A stretch of DNA of 64,000 nucleotides from Meiothermus ruber DSM 1279 (GTDB lineage: Bacteria > Deinococcota > Deinococci > Deinococcales > Thermaceae). Below, in pieces: positions 6,349-15,646 of the stretch. Location: NCBI RefSeq assembly GCF_000024425.1, contig NC_013946.1, positions 2,914,001 through 2,978,000 of the forward strand, in the 5' to 3' direction. Made by a program: the position numbers and the translations under genes. Below the pieces are notes generated by a model that had not been told where the DNA came from, did not search any database, and saw only the letters and a list, made by a program, of their open reading frames with translations. The first letter of the stretch is position 1; the number at the start of each line of letters is the position of its first letter.

Positions 6349-8835
6349 TTATCGCAGGGGGTGGGCCCGGGCTTGAACGCTGTTGTGTCGGCGCAGCCAG
6401 GCCACAAAAAGCATGGCAAAAGCCCAGCTCAGCAAGAGCGCGGCCCCTACCAGGCCCCAGGCCGGCCAGGGCAGGGAGGTGAGTCCCAGCGCGGCCCGCA
6501 GGGGCTCCAGCGTCACGGTCAGGATCTGCAACCCGGCGCTTGCCAGAAGAATCAGCAGCAAAATAGGGTTGCCTGAGGGCCGGCTGGTGGTCAGGCGCGA
6601 GGGCTGGGCAAACAGCAACTGGGCCAGCGACTCGTAGAGAAAAAGCGCCGAGCGCACCGCCACCGGAGCTAACTGGTAGAGCGGGAGCAGGGCCAGCAAG
6701 GCCAGCCCCAGCCCGGCCTTGACCACCCCAGTACCCAGGATAAAGGTCAAAGAGAACCGATCCAGCAGGGGCTGGCGGGGGTCGTAGGGTGGACGACGCA
6801 TAACCTCGGGGTGCCGATCCAGGCTCAGCGCCAGGGCCGGCGGCCCATCGGCGATGATGTTGATCCAGAGCAGTTGCACCGCTGTGAGCGGCACCAGCAG
6901 CGCGCCGGTGGCATCGCGCAACCCCAGCAAAGCCGCCCCAATCACGCCCCCAGCCACCAGCAGCACCAAAGCCACGTTGGTGGAAAAGAGGAAGCGGATG
7001 AAGGAGCGGATGTTCTCGTAGATGTTACGCCCCTCTTCGACGGCGTTCACGATGGTGGCGAAGTTGTCGTCTAGGAGCACCAGATCGGCCACCTCGCGGC
7101 TCACATCGGAGCCGCGCTGTCCCATCGCCACCCCCACATCGGCCCGTTTGAGGGCTGGGGCATCGTTGATGCCATCCCCGGTCATGGCCACGATCTCACC
7201 CTGGGCCTTGAGCAGATTAACCAGGTGCAGCTTGTGCTCGGGGGAGACTCGAGCAAACACGTTGACCTCCCGCAGGGCCTGTTGCAGCTCCTCCGGGGTG
7301 TGGCCTTCGATATCTTCACCGGTCAGCACCCGCTGGCCCGGAATGCCGACCTGCTGTGCCACTGCGAGGGCGGTGGCCGGGTGGTCGCCGGTGATCATCA
7401 GCACCCGAATGCCCGCAGCCTGGGCGCGGCGGATGGCCTCGGGCACTTCGGGCCGGGGCGGATCCCAGAGCAGGGCCAGTCCGAGCCAGGTCAGACGATC
7501 TTCCCCTTCCCCTGGCCCCCAGGCAAAGGCCAGCAAGCGGTGGCCTTGGCGGGCGTAGGCCTCGATTTTCTCCTGCCACAAGGCCCGCTCGTGGGGCTCG
7601 AGCTGGCAGCGGGCCAGCAGCACCTCGGGCGCGCCCTTGAGATAGCTCACCGCCTGATCGGCCTCTTTCACCGTGACCCGCATGTACTTCCAGGCGCTAT
7701 CGAACGGGCGGCTGGACAGGCGGGGGTGCGCCTGGCGCAGGGCCTGCACATCCATTCCGGCTTTGCGAAGGTGCTCGAGCAGGGCCAGCTCGAGGGGGTC
7801 TCCCACCGGGCTGCCCGGCTCGGCGTCGGAGGCCAGCGCCATGGCCCGATGACCCCGCAACAGGTCGGGCAGGTCGGTGGCCCGCACCTCCATCTGGTTT
7901 TGGGTCAGGGTGCCGGTCTTGTCGGTGGCGATCACCGTGACCGAGCCCAGGGCTTCCACCGCCGAAAGCCGCCTTACCACGGCCTTGCGCCCCGCCATGC
8001 GCTCCACCCCCAGGGCCAGGGCCAGGGTCAGAACGGCGGGCAGGCCCTCCGGCACAGCCGCCACCGCCAGGGCCACGGTGAACAGGAAGGCCTTCGAGAA
8101 ATGGGCAGGGCCCTCTACCAGCAGGATGCCGAGCAGCAGCGCCAGGGCCAGCAGGCCCACCCAACGGGCAACCTGATGACCAAAAACATCCAGGCGTCGC
8201 TCGAGCGGGGTCTTTTCCATCCGGATACTGCCCAGCATCTGGGCCAGGCGGCCCATGGCGCTGTGGGAGCCGGTGCGGGTCAGCTCGATCCAGCCGGTGC
8301 CCCGCAGCGCCAGGGTTCCAGCCAACACCTCTTCCCCCGGGCCCTTGTCCACCGGCAGGCTTTCACCGGTCAGCACCGACTCGTCCACCATGAGCCCCTG
8401 GCCCTCCACCAGCAGACCATCGGCAGGGATGCGTTCCCCAGCCTCCAGCCGTACCAGATCGCCCGGCACCAACTGTTGGCTGGAAATGCGGGTCAGCACC
8501 CCCTCGCGCAACACCCAGACCTGCGGGGCAGCCAGGGCCCTGAGCCGGGCCAGGGCGTTCTCGGCCCGGCGCTCCTGCCAGACCCCCAGCCCCGCGTTGA
8601 AGAGCAGGATGGTCAGGATCGCCAGCGCCTCAAAGGGGGTTCCCTGGCGCCCTTCGTATAACCACAGGGCCAGCTCCACCAGCAGGGCGAAGAGCAGGAT
8701 ATAGATCAGGGGGCTTCTAAACTGTCGAAGAAAACGCCGCCAGAGAGGTTCTGGCGGCTGTTCGGGCAGGGCGTTGGGGCCATAGCGGGCCAATCGATCC
8801 GCCGCCTCCCGTTGGGAGAGCCCCGTGCGGTTCAT
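6349..8835 (-). CDS. P-type cation-transporting ATPase (P2 type, Ca2+-ATPase-like)
   Basis: An 828-residue complete P-type ATPase: N-terminal cation_ATPase_N domain, actuator loop with TGES at residues 156-159, PEGLP in M4 (residues 262-266), phosphorylation site DKTGT with Asp305, hinge TGDGINDAPALK, and six C-terminal helices. The PEGLP motif and the absence of heavy-metal CPx or N-terminal MxCxxC motifs place it in the P2 group (Ca2+, Na+ or Mn2+ pumps), not the copper/cadmium pumps. It follows a UspA gene with a TGATG stop/start overlap at 8835, so the pair is translationally coupled. It converges on the CsoR-family gene. Confidence 0.9.
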   Translation of the reverse strand: MNRTGLSQREAADRLARYGPNALPEQPPEPLWRRFLRQFRSPLIYILLFALLVELALWLYEGRQGTPFEALAILTILLFNAGLGVWQERRAENALARLRALAAPQVWVLREGVLTRISSQQLVPGDLVRLEAGERIPADGLLVEGQGLMVDESVLTGESLPVDKGPGEEVLAGTLALRGTGWIELTRTGSHSAMGRLAQMLGSIRMEKTPLERRLDVFGHQVARWVGLLALALLLGILLVEGPAHFSKAFLFTVALAVAAVPEGLPAVLTLALALGVERMAGRKAVVRRLSAVEALGSVTVIATDKTGTLTQNQMEVRATDLPDLLRGHRAMALASDAEPGSPVGDPLELALLEHLRKAGMDVQALRQAHPRLSSRPFDSAWKYMRVTVKEADQAVSYLKGAPEVLLARCQLEPHERALWQEKIEAYARQGHRLLAFAWGPGEGEDRLTWLGLALLWDPPRPEVPEAIRRAQAAGIRVLMITGDHPATALAVAQQVGIPGQRVLTGEDIEGHTPEELQQALREVNVFARVSPEHKLHLVNLLKAQGEIVAMTGDGINDAPALKRADVGVAMGQRGSDVSREVADLVLLDDNFATIVNAVEEGRNIYENIRSFIRFLFSTNVALVLLVAGGVIGAALLGLRDATGALLVPLTAVQLLWINIIADGPPALALSLDRHPEVMRRPPYDPRQPLLDRFSLTFILGTGVVKAGLGLALLALLPLYQLAPVAVRSALFLYESLAQLLFAQPSRLTTSRPSGNPILLLILLASAGLQILTVTLEPLRAALGLTSLPWPAWGLVGAALLLSWAFAMLFVAWLRRHNSVQARAHPLR

Positions 8836-9281
8836 CAGGCCCCCTCTCCGGGGTGGCGCACCACCAGCACCGGCTTGGGGCTGCGCTGCAATACCTTCTG
8901 CGTCACCGAGCCCAGCAAGAGCCGATCCAGCCCACTGCGTCCGTGGGTGCCCATCACCACCAGGTCGTGCGCGGCGGCCTCCTCCACAATTACCTGGGCG
9001 GCATTGCCCTGCTTGAGTTCGGCCCTGGCTGGAACCCCCAGGTACTGGGCGAAGCCCTCGGCCCGCTCGAGGGCCTGTTTGCCGGTTACCTCGAGGTCGC
9101 GGGTGAGATCGGGGTAGTAAGGGATGGTCTCGGGGCCAATCAGGATGCGCGGTATCACCGGCTCCACCACATACAGCAAGGTGGCCTCGGCCCCCAGGCT
9201 TTTGGCCAGCTCGAGGCCTGCTTTAACCGCGGTCTCGCTGGGGGCACTGCCGTCGGTGGGAATCAGAATGCGCTTGTACAT
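8835..9281 (-). CDS. Universal stress protein, single UspA domain
   Basis: A 148-residue UspA-fold protein starting MYKRILIPTDGS. It has the ATP-binding pattern G-x2-G-x9-G-S visible in the GTHGRSGLDRLLLGSV stretch, so it belongs to the nucleotide-binding subgroup. Its stop overlaps the start of the P-type ATPase gene (TGATG), and a tandem-domain Usp gene ends 14 bp upstream of its start. The three genes probably form one stress-related operon. Confidence 0.9.
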   Translation of the reverse strand: MYKRILIPTDGSAPSETAVKAGLELAKSLGAEATLLYVVEPVIPRILIGPETIPYYPDLTRDLEVTGKQALERAEGFAQYLGVPARAELKQGNAAQVIVEEAAAHDLVVMGTHGRSGLDRLLLGSVTQKVLQRSPKPVLVVRHPGEGA

Positions 9282-9295
9282 GGTTCCTCCTTGCG

Positions 9296-10273
9296 TTAGC
9301 GCTCCCCCGGCGGGGGGAGGTGTGGCTCGTCGGGCTGGGTCAGGGCGGCAGGGTTGCGCACCAATAAAATGGGCTGGCGGGCTTGCTGGGCCACATCCTC
9401 GGCCACGCTGCCCAGCAAAAACTTACGCAACCCGGTATGTCCGTGACTGCCCATCACGATCAGATCGGCTTGCTCCTCCTCGGCGACCTCGCGGATGCGC
9501 TCCCCAATCAGGCTCCGTCCCGCTTCCCGCAGCACGGTGTGTACCGCTGGGGCGTGGGTGCACTGCCTGGCCGCCTCGTTCAAGATAAGCTCGCCCTGCT
9601 CGTGCAGGCGGGCTTGCTCCTGGGCAAGCTGGGCCTGAAGCTGGGCCTGATCGGCGAACATCCAGGCCCGGCCTGCACTCAGGTATAGCTGGGTCAGATC
9701 GGGCACCACGTACACCACCCAGAGCTGGGCCTTGAGGGCCCCGGCCAGCGCATCGGCGTGCTGCAGGGCCAGTTCGCTATAGATGCTGCCGTCAAAGGCG
9801 ACCAGGATGCGCCTGAACAAGGTGGGCTCGAGCTCATCCCCTCGCACCAGCAGGAGCGGGGTGGGGGCCAGACGGGCCATCCGTTCGGCCACGCTGCCCA
9901 GCAAGACCCGGGGCAGCCCGGTGCGCCCATGGGTGCCCATCACCACCAGGTCGCAGCCATGGGCCACCCCCGCGTCCACCAGGGCTTCAGCTACCCCTGG
10001 ACGGCTTTCCGGCTGGGTGCTGGTGAGCTGGGTAAAGCAGGGCACCTGGGCCTGGCCGGCTTTACGCTCCCACTGCTCCAAAAGGGCTTTTCCCACGGTG
10101 CGGGCGCGCTCGAGGGCTTCCTGGTCATCGTGCAGCCCACGGTAGCGGTGCGGCTCTACAACGTGCACAAACACCGCCGTGGCCGATAGGCGCTTGGCCA
10201 GGGCCAGCCCCAAAGCCGCGGCGCGCTCGCTGGGAGGAGAGCCATCTACTGGGAGCAGCATGCATTTGTACAT
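9296..10273 (-). CDS. Universal stress protein with two UspA domains
   Basis: A 325-residue tandem Usp. The first domain (residues 1 to about 150) contains GTHGRTGLPRVLLGSV and the second (about 160-315) contains GSHGHTGLRKFLLGSV; both keep the G-x2-G-x9-G-S/T nucleotide-binding motif. ATG 10273 follows GGAGGTGA, which decides this start over an in-frame upstream codon. It is the first gene of the operon Usp-Usp-P-type ATPase. Confidence 0.9.
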   Translation of the reverse strand: MYKCMLLPVDGSPPSERAAALGLALAKRLSATAVFVHVVEPHRYRGLHDDQEALERARTVGKALLEQWERKAGQAQVPCFTQLTSTQPESRPGVAEALVDAGVAHGCDLVVMGTHGRTGLPRVLLGSVAERMARLAPTPLLLVRGDELEPTLFRRILVAFDGSIYSELALQHADALAGALKAQLWVVYVVPDLTQLYLSAGRAWMFADQAQLQAQLAQEQARLHEQGELILNEAARQCTHAPAVHTVLREAGRSLIGERIREVAEEEQADLIVMGSHGHTGLRKFLLGSVAEDVAQQARQPILLVRNPAALTQPDEPHLPPPGER

Positions 10274-10421
10274 CTTCACCTCCTGGGTTTGCCTGTAACA
10301 ACCAACCACCTACCGACGCCCTTACCATACTGTGCAAAAGAAGGCCTGGCTAGGGTTATCAGTCCCTTCCAATCTGGTAGAAGATCCCTTTTGGCGCAGA
10401 GCAAAAGCGCATAATACAGCC

Positions 10422-11054
<633 letters not shown>

Positions 11055-11094
11055 GGCAGCTTTTTACAACAAGGGTGTACAGGCGAAAAGCCCG

Positions 11095-11880
11095 CTACCA
11101 GTACAAGCCCATCCCCAGCTCATGTAAAGCCTGGTGACGGGCTTTGTAGTCAGGCATGATCTGCTCAACTAAGGCCCAGAAGCGGGGGCTATGGTTGAGC
11201 ACCTTGAGGTGGGCCATCTCATGCACCACAACATAATCCAGCACCCGCAGCGGCAGCATCACCAGTCGCCAGTTAAAGCGCAGCTCCCCTTTGGCATTAC
11301 AGCTTCCCCAGCGCTTTTTTTGGTTGCGGATCAGCACCTTGGGCATGGGCCAGCCAAGCAGGTCGGCGTAGTGTTGTACCCGGCGGGTTATCACCTCCTC
11401 AGCGCGCACCCTGTACCAGCGTTCCAGTATCTCACGCACCTCTTTGCTGGGCACGTTGGGGTCAGCGGCCTGCACAAGCAACAGGTTGCCCTTAAGGGCC
11501 ACCGCCGCTTGAGGTCTGGGCTTGGAGGGGCGGTCGAGGTTCTGTAAGACGGCCGAACCAGGCCCCCTGCCGTGGCCGGACGGTTTACCCTGCACTTGCA
11601 GGCTCACCCGACGGCCCAGGTATAAGAACTCCTCCCCGCTTACAAAGCGCTTGCGCGGCTCCAGGCGGCTCTTGAACTCGGCATATTTCTCGGCAATCCA
11701 GCGGGCCTTGGTGTTGACCAGGGCCACAACCTGTTCCAGGGGCATCCGCTCGGGGGCAGCCACCCGCACCCCTTGCATGTCGATGGTAATTCCCACCGTC
11801 CGGCGGCGGGCGCTGCGGCGGATGGTATAGCCAATCGTTCGGTTTTGGTAGTACAGGGTGGCTTTTTCTGTTTCTGGCAT
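11095..11880 (-). CDS. YgjP/SprT-like zinc metallopeptidase (DUF45/M48)
   Basis: A 261-residue protein with the zinc-binding HEMAH motif at residues 220-224 and a third ligand candidate His230 in LNHSPRFW. Upstream of it are WGSC (residues 191-194) and the basic RNQKKR stretch typical of YgjP-like proteins. The N-terminal half carries the RRSARRRTVGITI strand region. Family members are cytoplasmic zinc hydrolases of poorly known substrate. It lies downstream of glpD on the same strand, separated by a 155-bp AT-rich stretch with an inverted repeat. Confidence 0.8.
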   Translation of the reverse strand: MPETEKATLYYQNRTIGYTIRRSARRRTVGITIDMQGVRVAAPERMPLEQVVALVNTKARWIAEKYAEFKSRLEPRKRFVSGEEFLYLGRRVSLQVQGKPSGHGRGPGSAVLQNLDRPSKPRPQAAVALKGNLLLVQAADPNVPSKEVREILERWYRVRAEEVITRRVQHYADLLGWPMPKVLIRNQKKRWGSCNAKGELRFNWRLVMLPLRVLDYVVVHEMAHLKVLNHSPRFWALVEQIMPDYKARHQALHELGMGLYW

Positions 11881-11956
11881 CCGGGCTTAATGGTATCCAG
11901 AACGCGCAAATCAAATGGTGAGATGAGGGCTTGTGTTTTTGTTTATAAACATATTT

Positions 11957-11988
11957 GTATAATATTTTTGGTTTTCGACATATTATAC
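11957..11988. promoter_or_regulatory. AT-rich inverted repeat between glpD and the YgjP-like gene
   Basis: GTATAATAT (11957-11965) and ATATTATAC (11980-11988) are a perfect 9-bp inverted repeat around 14 bases. Each arm contains a TATAAT -10 box, so it could be a promoter, an operator or both. On the minus strand it lies about 100 bp upstream of the YgjP-like start. The surrounding sequence is far more AT-rich than the genome average. Confidence 0.45.
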
Positions 11989-12035
11989 CACCCGGTGTTC
12001 CACCCTGTTGCCAACCAGCCCGCCTTATAAAGCCC

Positions 12036-13634
12036 TTATATCGCCTCGAGAATCCGTGATTTGGCGTTTGCCAGCTCGAGCGCTGCCTTATCTGGGTTCC
12101 AGCCCAGTTCGCGGCCCATCAGCTCCACCACCCGGGGCACAGCGCCCAGCGCCGCCGAGGTGTCCAGGAAGGCCAGGCGGGTGCGGCGGGCCAGCACGTC
12201 CAGGGGAGTACAGGCCATCTCGTGGCGCACCGCGTAGATCACTTCGGCCTCGAGGTAGGGCCAGGCCACCGCCAGCCGATTCCCGTAACCCTCGGCCGCA
12301 AGCTGGGCCACCGCCTGGGCGCGGGCGCCATAGGCGCGGTGCAGGTGCTCGGCCACATCCTGGGAAAAACCCATCTGCTCGAGTTTTTTTGCTCCGTCGG
12401 CGCTGAAACCTTGCCCGCCCACCAGCGGCGTTTGCTCGGTGCGTGACTCGCCAGCGGCCAGCCCAAATTTCTTGACCGCGTAGTTCACCAGATCCAGCGC
12501 CATCTTACGGTAGGTGGTCCACTTGCCCCCGGTCAGGGTTAGGAGGCCCGAGGCGCTCTCCTGAATCAGGTGGTCGCGGGCCAGCCGGGCCGTGTCGGCT
12601 TCAGGACGGGCAATTAGCGGGCGCAGGCCCGACCAGCTCGCACGCACCGCCTCCCGTGGAATATCCCCCAGATAGGGCCGCACCTGTCGCAGCACATACC
12701 CGATTTCTTCTTCCGTCACCCTGGGGTGGTCTACCACCGTGGCGGGGTCGTCGGTGGTGCCCACCAGGGTGCCGCCCAGCCAGGGCAGCACAAACACCAC
12801 CCGCCCATCCTCGGTTTTGGGGATCAGCAAGCCGGTATCGGAGGGGCTATATTTTCTGTCCAGCACGATGTGAATCCCCGAACTGGCTTTGAGTAAAGGG
12901 GGGGCCTCGGGGTCGTCCAGGCGCCGGATATGGTCCGAAAAGGGGCCGGTGGCGTTGACGATCACCCGAGCAGAAACCTGGATTTCCTTTGCAGACAGGC
13001 GGTCTTTGACGGCGGCGCCCGATAGTCTGCCGTTTTGTTTGAGCAACCCGGTTACTTCTAGGTGGTTGAGCACCACCGCACCCTGCTGCACGGCGGTCAG
13101 GGCCAGCTCCACGTTGAAGCGGGCATCGTCGAACTGCCCGTCCTGGTAGGCCACCGAACCCTTGAGCCCCTCGGGGTTGACCAGGGGAAAGCGCTCCAGG
13201 GTTCCTTTGGCGCTGATGTACTGCGCGGGCTGTAGGCGCGCCCGGCCGGCCAGCAGGTCGTAGAGCTTCAGTCCGGTGTAGTAGTAGGGCACCTCCCACA
13301 CCCTGTACAACGGGGTCAGGAGCCAGAGGGGGCGGGCCAGGTGGGGGGCGTTCCTGAGCATGATGGCCCGTTCGTGCAGGGCGTCGCGCACCAGGTTGAG
13401 CTGTACTTTGTCAAAGGTTTTGATGGCAAGCTCGAGGTAGCGCACCCCCCCGTGAATCAGCTTGGTACTTCGGCTCGAGGTGCCCTCGGCAAAGTCGTAG
13501 CGTTCGACCAGGGCGGTTTTGAGGCCCCGGCTGGCCGCTTCCAGGGCCACCCCGGCCCCGGTGGCCCCACCCCCAATCACCAGCAGGTCGAAGGTTTCCG
13601 AGGCGAGTTTCTCCAGCAGTTGGGTGCGCTCCAT
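12036..13634 (-). CDS. glpD: Aerobic glycerol-3-phosphate dehydrogenase
   Basis: A 532-residue flavoenzyme that oxidises glycerol 3-phosphate to dihydroxyacetone phosphate and feeds electrons to quinone at the membrane. The N-terminal FAD motif LLVIGGGATGAGVALEAASRG is at residues 18-38, followed by SSRSTKLIHGGVRYLE, the ATGPFSDHIRRLD segment, and the TGGKWTTYRKMA signature near residue 370. The C-terminal DAO_C domain is complete. A TAGTCT box 9 bases upstream suggests a leaderless start. No glpK or glpF is adjacent. Confidence 0.93.
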   Translation of the reverse strand: MERTQLLEKLASETFDLLVIGGGATGAGVALEAASRGLKTALVERYDFAEGTSSRSTKLIHGGVRYLELAIKTFDKVQLNLVRDALHERAIMLRNAPHLARPLWLLTPLYRVWEVPYYYTGLKLYDLLAGRARLQPAQYISAKGTLERFPLVNPEGLKGSVAYQDGQFDDARFNVELALTAVQQGAVVLNHLEVTGLLKQNGRLSGAAVKDRLSAKEIQVSARVIVNATGPFSDHIRRLDDPEAPPLLKASSGIHIVLDRKYSPSDTGLLIPKTEDGRVVFVLPWLGGTLVGTTDDPATVVDHPRVTEEEIGYVLRQVRPYLGDIPREAVRASWSGLRPLIARPEADTARLARDHLIQESASGLLTLTGGKWTTYRKMALDLVNYAVKKFGLAAGESRTEQTPLVGGQGFSADGAKKLEQMGFSQDVAEHLHRAYGARAQAVAQLAAEGYGNRLAVAWPYLEAEVIYAVRHEMACTPLDVLARRTRLAFLDTSAALGAVPRVVELMGRELGWNPDKAALELANAKSRILEAI

Positions 13635-13693
13635 AGCACCACCAGACTAACCCAGACCCCGAAGGCTGGGCCAATGCTCGAAGGGGCACCCTC

Positions 13694-14686
13694 CTAACTA
13701 TCGGTCACCAATCGGGTATCGGCAAAAACCCGCCCGATCACCTCTTCGATGGCCGGCTCTCGCACTTCCAGGTCGTCTATGGGGAGTTCGTGCAGCATCC
13801 GGCTCACCCGGTTGACCAGGTCTTCCCGCCGCACCAGCAGCCGGGCCTCGAGCCCCTCCCAAGCCCGCACCTCACCGAACTGTTCCAGACGGTCTTTTTC
13901 GATGGGTTTTCCGAGCTGAATGTGCACCTCGCGGTAGGGGGCGAAGCGCTCGAGCAAACCCTCCAACCCCCCGTCGTAGATGAGCCGGCCCTGGTGAATC
14001 ATCAGCACCCGCTCGCACAGCGCGGTGATGTCGGCCATGTAGTGGCTAGTGAGCAGGATGGTGGCCCGGTAGCGCCGGTTGTACTCGAGCAAAAACTCCC
14101 GCACCGCCACCTGGGCGTTCACATCCAGCCCCAGCGTGGGCTCGTCCAGAAACAGAACCTGGGGCCGGTGCAAGAGCGCGGCCAGCAGCTCGGCCTTCAT
14201 GCGCTCGCCCAGGCTGAGCTTGCGCACCGGCTGGTTCAGCTTGCCCTCGAGCGCGAGCATCTCGCTTAGCTCGGCCACCCGCTTCTTAAACTCGCCCTCG
14301 GGAATCTCGTACACCGCGGCGTTGACCCGGAAGCTATCGGCCGCCGGCAGATCCCAGATCAGCTGCTGCTTGTTGCCCATCACCAGGGTAATCTTGCGCA
14401 AGAAGGCGTGCTCCCGTTTGAAGGGCTGGTGTCCGGCGACCTCGAGCCGCCCCGCGCTGGGGTAAATCAGGCCCGACAAAAGCTTGAGGGTGGTGGTTTT
14501 GCCGGCCCCGTTGGGCCCCAAAAAGCCCACCATCTCTCCCGGTTCAATCTGGAAGGAGACGTCTTTGACGGCTTCGACCTGCCGGTATCTGCGCTTGAGG
14601 AAGTGCCGGAGGGTGCCCACAAAACCAGGCTCTTTGAGGGCCACCGGATAGAACTTGGAGAGGTGTTCGGCCCGAATCTGGCTCAC
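13694..14686 (-). CDS. ABC-2 type transporter ATP-binding protein
   Basis: A 330-residue ATPase with Walker A GPNGAGKTT (about residues 54-62), signature LSLGERMKAE, Walker B VLFLDEPTLGLD and the H-loop LLTSHYMAD. The long segment before Walker A (LRHFLKRRYRQVEAVKDVSF) and the 90-residue C-terminal domain are typical of the NatA/DrrA group that pairs with ABC-2 permeases. No permease gene is next to it: glpD follows 59 bp downstream and an apparently non-coding stretch of 288 bp lies upstream. Its partner is therefore probably encoded elsewhere. Confidence 0.88.
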   Translation of the reverse strand: MSQIRAEHLSKFYPVALKEPGFVGTLRHFLKRRYRQVEAVKDVSFQIEPGEMVGFLGPNGAGKTTTLKLLSGLIYPSAGRLEVAGHQPFKREHAFLRKITLVMGNKQQLIWDLPAADSFRVNAAVYEIPEGEFKKRVAELSEMLALEGKLNQPVRKLSLGERMKAELLAALLHRPQVLFLDEPTLGLDVNAQVAVREFLLEYNRRYRATILLTSHYMADITALCERVLMIHQGRLIYDGGLEGLLERFAPYREVHIQLGKPIEKDRLEQFGEVRAWEGLEARLLVRREDLVNRVSRMLHELPIDDLEVREPAIEEVIGRVFADTRLVTDS

Positions 14687-14974
14687 CTGAAGCAGACTAC
14701 CATAGGAAAGCTGTCAAGAGGGAAACGACAAACACCGTGCAGCAGGCTATTGACGGATGCAAACAGACCACGCAGCGCGAGCTAGGCGGTTAGCTATAGC
14801 AGTTAGGGCAACCTTCCTAGGTTTGCCAGATTCCAGAAGGCGGGCGTAATAGGAAGCGTAAGGCTCCACACGGATGGCATTCAAGGCAGTATAGCGCGTT
14901 AGCAAAGTGCGAATTCAAGGTTTAATCCGCTGATAATGGCTGGGTGTAAGGTTGTGCATGAATGGGAGACCGCC
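14687..14974. other. Non-coding divergent region
   Basis: Divergent interval between the ABC ATPase gene and the phosphoribosyltransferase gene. I see no convincing ORF, RNA or strong repeat. It is less G+C-rich than the flanking genes, and presumably holds the two promoters. GGGAG at 14964-14968 is the likely ribosome site for the gene at 14975. Confidence 0.4.
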
Positions 14975-15646
14975 ATGAAACCCTTCAAAGACCGCAACCA
15001 GGCCGGTGCGCTGCTGGCTGAGCGGCTGGTGGCGCTGGGCTACGGCCGGCAGCCCAAGCTGCTGGTGTTTGGTTTACCTCGAGGGGGCGTGCCGGTGGCC
15101 TTTCAGGTGGCCCGACGGCTCGGCGCACCCCTGGATGTCTGGGTGGCGCGCAAGCTCGGCACCCCCGGCCACGAGGAGCTGGCCATGGGGGCCATCGCCT
15201 CGGGCGGGGGGCGGGTGCTCAACCAGGAGATTGTGGACAGTTTGCAGGTCTCGGCCGACACCCTGGCCGCCGTCGAGCAACAGCAGCAAGCCGAGCTACA
15301 GCGCCGCGAGCGACTGTACCGCGGCAACCGGCCTTTCCCCGACCTGAAGGGCAAAACCGTTCTGCTGGTGGACGATGGGCTGGCCACCGGGGCCACCATG
15401 AAGGCCGCCATCGCCGCAGCCCGACAACACCACCCCGCCCGGCTGGTGGTGGCCGTACCGGTGGCCCCGCCCGATACGGTGGCGGAAATCCAGGCGCTGG
15501 TAGACGAGGTGGTCTGCCTGGAAACCCCGGCCTTCTTTCAAGCGGTCGGCCTGTGGTACGAGTATTTTCCCCAGACCTCGGACGAGGAGGTGCTGGCCCT
15601 GCTGCAGGCCGCTTCGGCTAGGCCAGGCCCATCTGATGCAGGGTAA
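14975..15646 (+). CDS. Phosphoribosyltransferase-family protein
   Basis: A 223-residue type I phosphoribosyltransferase fold. The PRPP-binding motif VLLVDDGLATGATMKAA is at about residues 130-146, and an N-terminal LVFGLPRGGVPVAFQVA segment matches the family often annotated as phosphoribosyltransferase or putative predicted amidophosphoribosyl/hydrolase fusion. The substrate base cannot be told from sequence. ATG 14975 is chosen because the preceding residues are not family-like and GGGAG is suitably placed. Its 3' end overlaps the convergent prolyl oligopeptidase gene by 29 bp. Confidence 0.85.
   Translation: MKPFKDRNQAGALLAERLVALGYGRQPKLLVFGLPRGGVPVAFQVARRLGAPLDVWVARKLGTPGHEELAMGAIASGGGRVLNQEIVDSLQVSADTLAAVEQQQQAELQRRERLYRGNRPFPDLKGKTVLLVDDGLATGATMKAAIAAARQHHPARLVVAVPVAPPDTVAEIQALVDEVVCLETPAFFQAVGLWYEYFPQTSDEEVLALLQAASARPGPSDAG

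Noticed and set aside
7225-8661. 478-codon plus-strand frame opposite the P-type ATPase gene
   Set aside because: Shadow of a complete, motif-rich P-type ATPase; the translation has no domain and has the typical Gly/Gln/His bias of antisense frames.
6349-8835. Copper-exporting ATPase belonging to the CsoR-like regulon
   Set aside because: The ATPase has PEGLP in M4 and no CPx or metal-binding N-terminal motif, and there is no operator at its promoter; it is linked to the Usp genes instead.
13635-13693. Terminator between the ABC ATPase gene and glpD
   Set aside because: An imperfect CCCAG/CTGGG stem is present but lacks a T tract and has bulges, so it was not listed.
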